A DNA stretch of 64,000 nucleotides. Origin: Datnioides undecimradiatus (taxonomy: Eukaryota > Chordata > Actinopteri > Lobotiformes > Datnioididae). The stretch lies in NCBI GenBank assembly GCA_008933995.1, contig WARS01000036.1, positions 3,572,419 to 3,636,418 of the forward strand, written 5' to 3'. Shown piece after piece: positions 57,681 to 64,000 of this stretch (positions within the stretch are counted from its first letter, which is position 1; the number at the start of each line of letters is the position of its first letter). The notes beneath the pieces were generated by a model. It was not told the DNA's origin and did no database searches. It worked only from the letters and a program-made list of their open reading frames with translations. A program made the position numbers and the translations under genes.

Positions 57681-59599
57681 ATGGTAAGTTATCACAACAG
57701 CTGTTTATAAACTGCGTTTTACAGTAAAACAGTGTCAAAGCAAGGTGAATCAATAGAGCCAAGGTGTAACATCGCCGTTTCCAAGAAAACATTTGTAGAA
57801 CTGACTTTTTAATCATTTGAATGGGACAGTTTAAGGGGAGTGGAACACATTAGACCATATCAACCAAACGACACTAAATGCATCTTTGTGTATTCGGGCG
57901 TGTTTGGGCATGAACCAAACTGATACATCTGTGCACATTCTTGTGCAATTGTTTACTAGCTACCAATCTAGGTCTGTCGTTATCTTTCCTGCTTTTGTAT
58001 GAATTGCTACGCCGCCTTGCGTGAGCCCACATACGCGACACAGAAAAACGGGACAGCTCAGAAAAACATCGCTACTTAATCGCTAGTGGCCGAGAACACC
58101 AACTGGAGCTTCAGAAAGGTGGTAACGGTGTGCAGCTACTACGTTAAATACAGAGTCAACAGCGAAATAGTTTCCATATAAGAATTTGATCATGAATTAG
58201 TTTTTCCAAATTAGTTAGTGATTTAGGCTCCTCCTTTCGAGGGGATCTGATATTTTCCAGTGTTGATTTTGGAAAGAATGATTCGACTGTGCAACACAAC
58301 AGCAATTTCGCACACTGTTTTCAAATTCAGATGGGAGTCAAAGACTAAACACTTGCACATGTACACGGCTCATTCATCTTGTTTTTCAGACAGTACTGCC
58401 TTTATGTGTGTACCATTCATTATCAGATCTCAGCCAGCCAGAGAGACATGGAATTAACATGAAGAAAAAAAAAAAACAACTCGTGGGTTATAACAGTGTT
58501 TAAAGGCTGGTTAACCAAGAGGAAAATGCCAGCACATTCACAGCCCGGAGGCACAAAACCCAAATCGAGAGCCACCATCGTTTTATCCTCCAGTGCAAAA
58601 CTCCAACACTGAAGCAGTTGGCAGTTGCATAGCAATTAGAGCCTGGATAAATCAATACCTCCCAGGATGTGACACAGTGAAAAGGTTTCCGCTCACCCGA
58701 GCAATGAACTATTAAGGTTGGTAAAAAGCATATGGAGTCACAAAGTGATGGGGGATGGGAAAGAGATGGAAAATCTGGTTATCTGGTTGAAGGAATCAGG
58801 TACAATATAACCTTCGCACTGTAAACTCTAAAACACAGCGGATTTTGAAGTTTTGCAAAATTGTCCAACATCAGTGGGCTCAGCGGTTTTCAACAAAGGC
58901 TTCGACCCTGACATCCATTTGTACACTATATAAGTTCTGATGCTTGTTTCATTGAAATATGTTAAGTTCAGAGTTAATGTTGGCAGATTTGTCATCTAAA
59001 TGAATAAATCCATCAACCAGTGGTTAACCTAATAGTTTTTACTCAGTGTAAATTTGCTCTAATTCCATGTTTTTGTCTATTTTCCAACAGTTTCCATCTG
59101 TAAGCATGTTTCCATCCTGCTTTTGTACATAAATTTGTCAGCCCTGGTTCAAATTGCTGCCTTCTGTCCGTCGCTCCCATCTCTTTCTCGTTCTCAGTGC
59201 TTTAACCTCATAATGTGTTTTCTGTGTCATCGCTATGAGTTGACAGTCAAATTCTACCTGTAGGGCTTTAAAGCATACTGTAAATCAATTGACCTACATC
59301 GACGTGGACCTTTCAGAAACTTCCCATACTGCTGCACAGTACCACAACCCATGATTTTCCTAGAACCAGCAGCTGCCTCGATATCTGACCCTCAGCCTTT
59401 GAAGAACAACTTTTTACCACGCTTGACACAAACACACAACACACTTGTTGCAATAGACATATTGAAATAACAATAAAGGAGTGGTGTAGCAAGACTTGTG
59501 AGTAGGTACAGAGCAGGTACAAAGCCTGATTTTGACACCCTTTGTACAGGTTGTTGTTGGAGACTGACCTTCTTCCCCTCATTTAAATTCATTCAGTGG
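57681..59599. other. Unique non-coding sequence
   Basis: Nothing recognised. Confidence 0.5.
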
Positions 59600-59960
59600 A
59601 GATAATGTTTATTTGTTAGCCCACTCTTTCCTAATTTGTTGCATGTGACATTTCCTAATTGTGTGCAAACACTAATTAACTTTATGTATTGTTGTAATTC
59701 TCATAATTAGTTTGTACTTGATTGCACTGACTTGTTCGGTTTAATTAGTCTGATATTATGGATAGCGTTGTTTGAACTGAGGGGTTTTATCTCAGGTAAC
59801 AAGGGCGGGATTCTCTCTGATCGTGCACTGAAATCACTGCCATGCAGGATGGAGTGAGGGAGCATCAGCACATTGCATGGGTTTGTCTTTGATGAAGAAA
59901 CCCAGATTTACCAACCACCACAGCATAACGCCATATTAATTAATGGCAGCATATAAACGC
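59600..59960. promoter_or_regulatory. ATTA-rich candidate conserved element
   Basis: Contains ctaattaac, ataattag, gtttaattag and attaattaatgg within 360 bases, no microsatellite and no repeat. The cluster resembles homeodomain-bound conserved enhancers. Not proven. Confidence 0.3.
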
Positions 59961-60730
59961 AAATAAATGTATTTTATATAATATATTACCTATAAAAGAA
60001 GCAGGGATCGAGATGTTTTTGGTTCTGTTAAGCCAGTAAAACAAGCTTTTGGCTTCATTTTGACGCGATTTAGGTTTTTACCAGTAAAAATGCTCATATG
60101 AAACTGCAACAACTGCATTTGGACTCATTTAAACACATACGGAGCCACTGCAGAGAGCTCCTATACTGGAATAAACACAGCAAGTGCACTTCAGTCTGAG
60201 CCGGCTGTGCAACTTAACCTGCAGTGTCTGGACAGCAGCTCTGTGTCAGGAAGACCTCTTGAAGGATATTGGGTTATGTCATCATCCGGTGTTTTAGCAT
60301 ATCTGTAATTTGGAACAATCAAAGTCAATCAAATAAGCCGAATCATGCTTTGGCTTCACAGACGAGACTTGTTTGTGGGATGAATTCGTTATTCTTTCAA
60401 TGGGTTTTGTTGACTTTTGGCTTTTTGACTTTGAGCGGCACCTCAACCAACTATGGCAATAAAATACTCAGTAAACACAGCCAATTAACACTCAATCATC
60501 CCAATAAGCACTGCTGTTTCGAATGACACCTTTTAAGTTTGAATGGTGATCCTTCACCGTTGGCAGAGCATGTGTGCATTGTGGCGTGGTTAATTTGAGT
60601 CGAGTGAAGGATGCGAGTGAACACTTGTTCGGCCTCTGCAAACACACAGGTGAGGTGCACGGCAAAGGTCTGAAAATAATGATCACCCTCTCAATATAGG
60701 CCACATTAGCATCGCATTAACCTTTGGGAG

Positions 60731-60732
<2 letters not shown>
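59961..60732. other. Unique non-coding sequence
   Basis: Nothing recognised. Confidence 0.5.

Positions 60733-60761
<29 letters not shown>
60733..60761. repeat. (GT)n microsatellite
   Basis: About 14 GT units. Confidence 0.96.
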
Positions 60762-60763
<2 letters not shown>

Positions 60764-63000
60764 TGAGCCAGGGTTAGAGGAGAAAAGGGTCAATGTCTCT
60801 CCTCCATCTATCTTTTTCTCTATAATTCCCTCTTCTTCTCTCCCCCTCCTTCATCTGTCCATCTTCTAGCATTAATCTCTCTGCTGGAGCAAAAACATCC
60901 CTTGTTTTCTTCTCTTTTCTTTCATTTTTCTACTTTTTATGAAAAACAGCTGCCGAAACATATAAAAATCACCTGTTCAGATGCACTCCTGTGTTTTCCC
61001 CCCTAAATATAATCATATAATTCTGAAAATTCATTATTTGAAACCACTTGGGGTGATGTATGCGTATAGTTTTAATTGTTATGTTTTAATATGATAATGC
61101 ATCTATTATAGTATCAACTACAACAACCCATAGCTCACACAATCAGTCCTTAAACACTCTCCTGCCTCAGACATTTACAGTTTAATCAGCTCCGTTTATA
61201 AATCGCCAGGCAGTTACATGGAAAAACGTGGATGTTTTATGGAAATCGTGTTTTACAGACTAAACAGACATAAACCACGTCTGTTTCCTCTCTTCAGACA
61301 TGAAACCAGGAAGTATAGAAGCAGGCCCTTTCCCTCCACAACCAGGAAACGGGTGAAAAAAGGCAAAACACAAACGAGCCCCGTCTCCCCCAATATCACA
61401 TTTATATGCAACACATTTACAAATGTGCTGGCAGCACTGTGTTTGTATGCAGCTTTGTTAGTATGATTAGCTGAATGATCAGACAGCAGACACTTGGGTG
61501 TGTTCTGTTTGCCCTATTGCTCTTTTTTATGTAAATTCCTGCTATGACCAGTCTGCTGACGAATCATCCCACGTTGCACTAACGCAAAATCTGGTCATCT
61601 GGTCATTTCACTCTCTACAAATATTCAAAATTAGCAGCTCTTTTGAATTTCGTCTTTTTTCTCTTTTGATAGCGGAAGCAGTTTCAGAGCCTTGTTGACC
61701 GGATCGACCTCCCTCAGCAGTAAAGTAACGTTAAAGGGCGCAAGCATCAAACCCAGGTAAAATGGGCTCAAGCCGATCCGCTCCTGTTAAATCATTTATA
61801 GTGAATCACATGTCTTATACTGTCCCAAATAAAACTGTGGCAAACTGCAGTCAAAGCGCTGATAAACCAACTGCACACAGCCTGCCCCAGGAGGGGTGGG
61901 TGAGGACGTAAGCGGGACCTGCAGAGAGAGTCAATACTGGACTTTATCACATGGACAGAAACAGGATGTGTAACTAGGGGTCTCTATTAGCAGACAGGAC
62001 TTTAGTTTTAAAAGCTTCACTGAAAAGCTAGTAACATGTATCTTGCTCCTTCGTGGGAGGAGGCAGCCATGGATCATTTGATTTCACGGCAGTCGCAATG
62101 TATCACAGCGTCATCCCACTTCCGAGGTGAACATATCAAACTTTACTTCGACGCCTGCGCTGTTTTGTGATCCTGCTATCGCTGTTTCGCAGAAATCGTC
62201 TCTGCCTTTCAGTGCCACCGTTGAGCCAAGACGGTCCAAATACTGAATTTTGCCGGCGCGTTAATTTTGCAGATCTTTTTTATTTTATGGTTTAAAAGAA
62301 GGACAGTGTTGAAAACAAGAGTCATCGATTTTCACTGTTGCTCCTTCTCATCTCACTCCCCACGAAAAAAAAAAAAAAATTGCATCTCCCCGCTCTCATT
62401 AAACTCGCGCTTAATTTACACCCCAGTCTCATACATGTACATACACTTTCACACACGCTCACAAGCAGTCAGCAGGGGATGTCAGCATGTCTCCAATGGT
62501 GTGATGAGCTGTCCTTGTGTGTCTGACTGACAGCTTCCTTGCTGTCAGTAAATATGGGATTTATGGTGTACAGTAGCTGGCCCGAGGCACTGCAGTACAC
62601 TTTATATATTTATGTGTGTGTGTTACTTTCCTCACACTCTGGCTGCCTATATTATGGTCTGACTGGATTACATTTGAACCAGCTACGGATTATTAGACAG
62701 CAGGGAGAGGCAGAGGGAAAGAAGCGTTTCAGGGAAAACGGCAGCCATTTTTCAGGAAACGGGCTCGGTTTGTGTCTCACACGCGCTCGTCGTTTAGAAT
62801 ACAGGCGCTGCCACTTTGCATCGATGACATCATTCGGAGCCAGAGTCTGCACAGTAGCGATCGGGGTGTCGCCCACACACATGCCTGACTCAATGGTAAA
62901 GTCTAAATCATGACCACACCCCATTATAACTGCACTAAATGACTAAAAACCAAATGTTTTTGAAAAATGAACACCTAAAATGACAAAAAAACATCTTTAG
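60762..63000. other. Unique non-coding sequence
   Basis: C/T-rich near 60790-60940; A run at about 62365. The 62640-62925 stretch is open on both strands for about 90 codons and holds a YY1-like site (cggcagccattttt, 62739-62752). No gene recognised. Confidence 0.5.
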
Positions 63001-63035
63001 GGAAAATTTATTTGACATCTGCTCTGAATCTTTTC

Positions 63036-63112
63036 GCCTATGTCCCATCTGCTAGCATGGTAGATGTGGGGTTTAGGACCTATACTGCAACTAACCACAA
63101 GGGGGCAATTGA
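63036..63112 (+). repeat. Fragment of the interspersed repeat seen at 23650
   Basis: tcccatctgctagcatgg, ggggtttaggacctatact and gcaactaaccacaaggggg correspond in order to the right part of the 23650 copy. A CTCF-like ccacaagggggcaa lies at 63095. Confidence 0.6.
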
Positions 63113-64000
63113 GATGGGGTCAGTGAGTCGATGGTTTACACCAATGTGACCCTACGAGGCTGCGTATCATTTCCATAGCAACGATTCGCTGTAGTTCCAT
63201 CCTAACTGATGACGTCTCAGGGTTCTTTTAACAGACACTTCCAGAATTTCAAAAATGTTGACAGCTCTTTGGCTGAGTTTGGGCAGCTTATACCTTTGCC
63301 ATTTGTCCCTTAAACTCTCTAAAATGGTTTCAGCTTGTCACAAATGTTCGGTCTGAGCCGGGCTCAACTTGTGTTCGTGCGGCTCATTTTGTCTGAACGC
63401 TGAGCCTGTCAACAAATGATGCGTTTCGGGGGAAATTAGGTTTGAGTTGTTCATTTGTCCTCAAAGTCATAAACATGATCTTGAGCAAAATAGCCCCTGA
63501 CTCTGAATAATTTTGACAAAAACTGCTATTGTTCCTCCTCAGGTCAGCTGACATGAGCCCACCACATAATTTAGGTTTCCAGGTGCTGATGTGCTAGTGG
63601 AGCCTTACCTACAGTCTGTTTCCTTGTCATATCTTGCACTGTAAAGTGATATTCATGTATCCTGTGATTTGTCTTTTTGTGCAGGAAAAACAAATATGAA
63701 CAAATGTAGTTTTTCTGATTGCTCGCTAAATTCAGTGTGCACTCTGCACACTACTTTACTGGGGTTTCCGCCCTGAACTGGGACTCTGTGGTTTTTGGAA
63801 AGGATGGAGGGAGGACTGTGAAGGTAGGGAGGGATGAAATATAAATAATTTATAAATATAAATGAAGATGGAGTCATCTTGATCATGTCTGTTTCTAAAT
63901 AAACTTAACCTCATCTCAATCTCATTACAAAACAATAAAAGATTTGAACTCTCTGGCAGTACTGCACTCAGGAAACTTCCCTTTCCTGACCATAAAGATA
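63113..64000. other. Unique non-coding sequence
   Basis: X-box-like atttccatagcaac at 63169-63182. No gene recognised. Confidence 0.5.

Noticed and set aside
4800-60800. CRISPR arrays
   Set aside because: All short tandem arrays are microsatellites with no spacer-repeat pattern; not expected in a vertebrate.

Overview
The window looks like a non-coding stretch of a teleost fish genome, most likely a spiny-rayed (percomorph) species. Very many long (CA)n/(TG)n microsatellites point this way, as do decayed copies of interspersed repeats I recognise from fish: Tc1-like transposons, a LINE tail of tandem GGAT, the 'gctaagctaagctaa' repeat, and the 'tactttactcaagta' palindromic element. There is no operon structure, no bacterial gene and no long conserved protein. 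Almost every ATG-initiated frame is chance, a microsatellite read as protein, or a shadow of a transposon. I found no complete gene. The window is probably intergenic or lies inside one or more very large introns.

Layout. 0-4 kb: a minus-strand LTR copy, a LINE reverse-transcriptase scrap next to a common fish repeat, and a cluster of splice-bounded open segments (1783-1858, 2990-3056, 3049-3106, 3680-3834) that could be alternative 3' exons of a plus-strand gene. 4-15 kb: GA-rich and CA tracts, two more LTR copies, a perfect G-quadruplex motif, a perfect RFX X-box palindrome, a Tc1 relic, a 32-bp minisatellite and a 5'-truncated LINE with a clear target-site duplication. 15-29 kb: mostly unique sequence, with a palindromic MITE-like element at 20.6-21.0 kb and another interspersed repeat at 23.65-24.0 kb. 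29-32 kb: a dense low-complexity zone with an approximately 0.9-kb polypurine tract, TG/CA pairs, a Z-DNA-prone tract, a fourth LTR copy and a Tc1 fragment. 32-48 kb: microsatellites and long unique stretches, some with a conserved-noncoding look. 48-54 kb: a Tc1-derived MITE, two widespread fish repeats, a candidate spliced exon and a decayed Tc1 transposase. 54-64 kb: mostly unique sequence with ATTA-rich, enhancer-like blocks, a CTCF-like site and a repeat fragment.

The best-supported results come from the sequence itself. One LTR copy has TG...CA ends and a perfect 5-bp duplication (ccatt), a second has a 4/5 match and a third a 5-6-bp match. The 108-bp LINE insertion has a 14-15-bp near-perfect duplication. 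I found no convincing novel biological system. The candidate exons and enhancer-like blocks are inference and would need RNA-seq and cross-species alignment. Repeat family names were assigned from memory of typical fish repeats without any database search.
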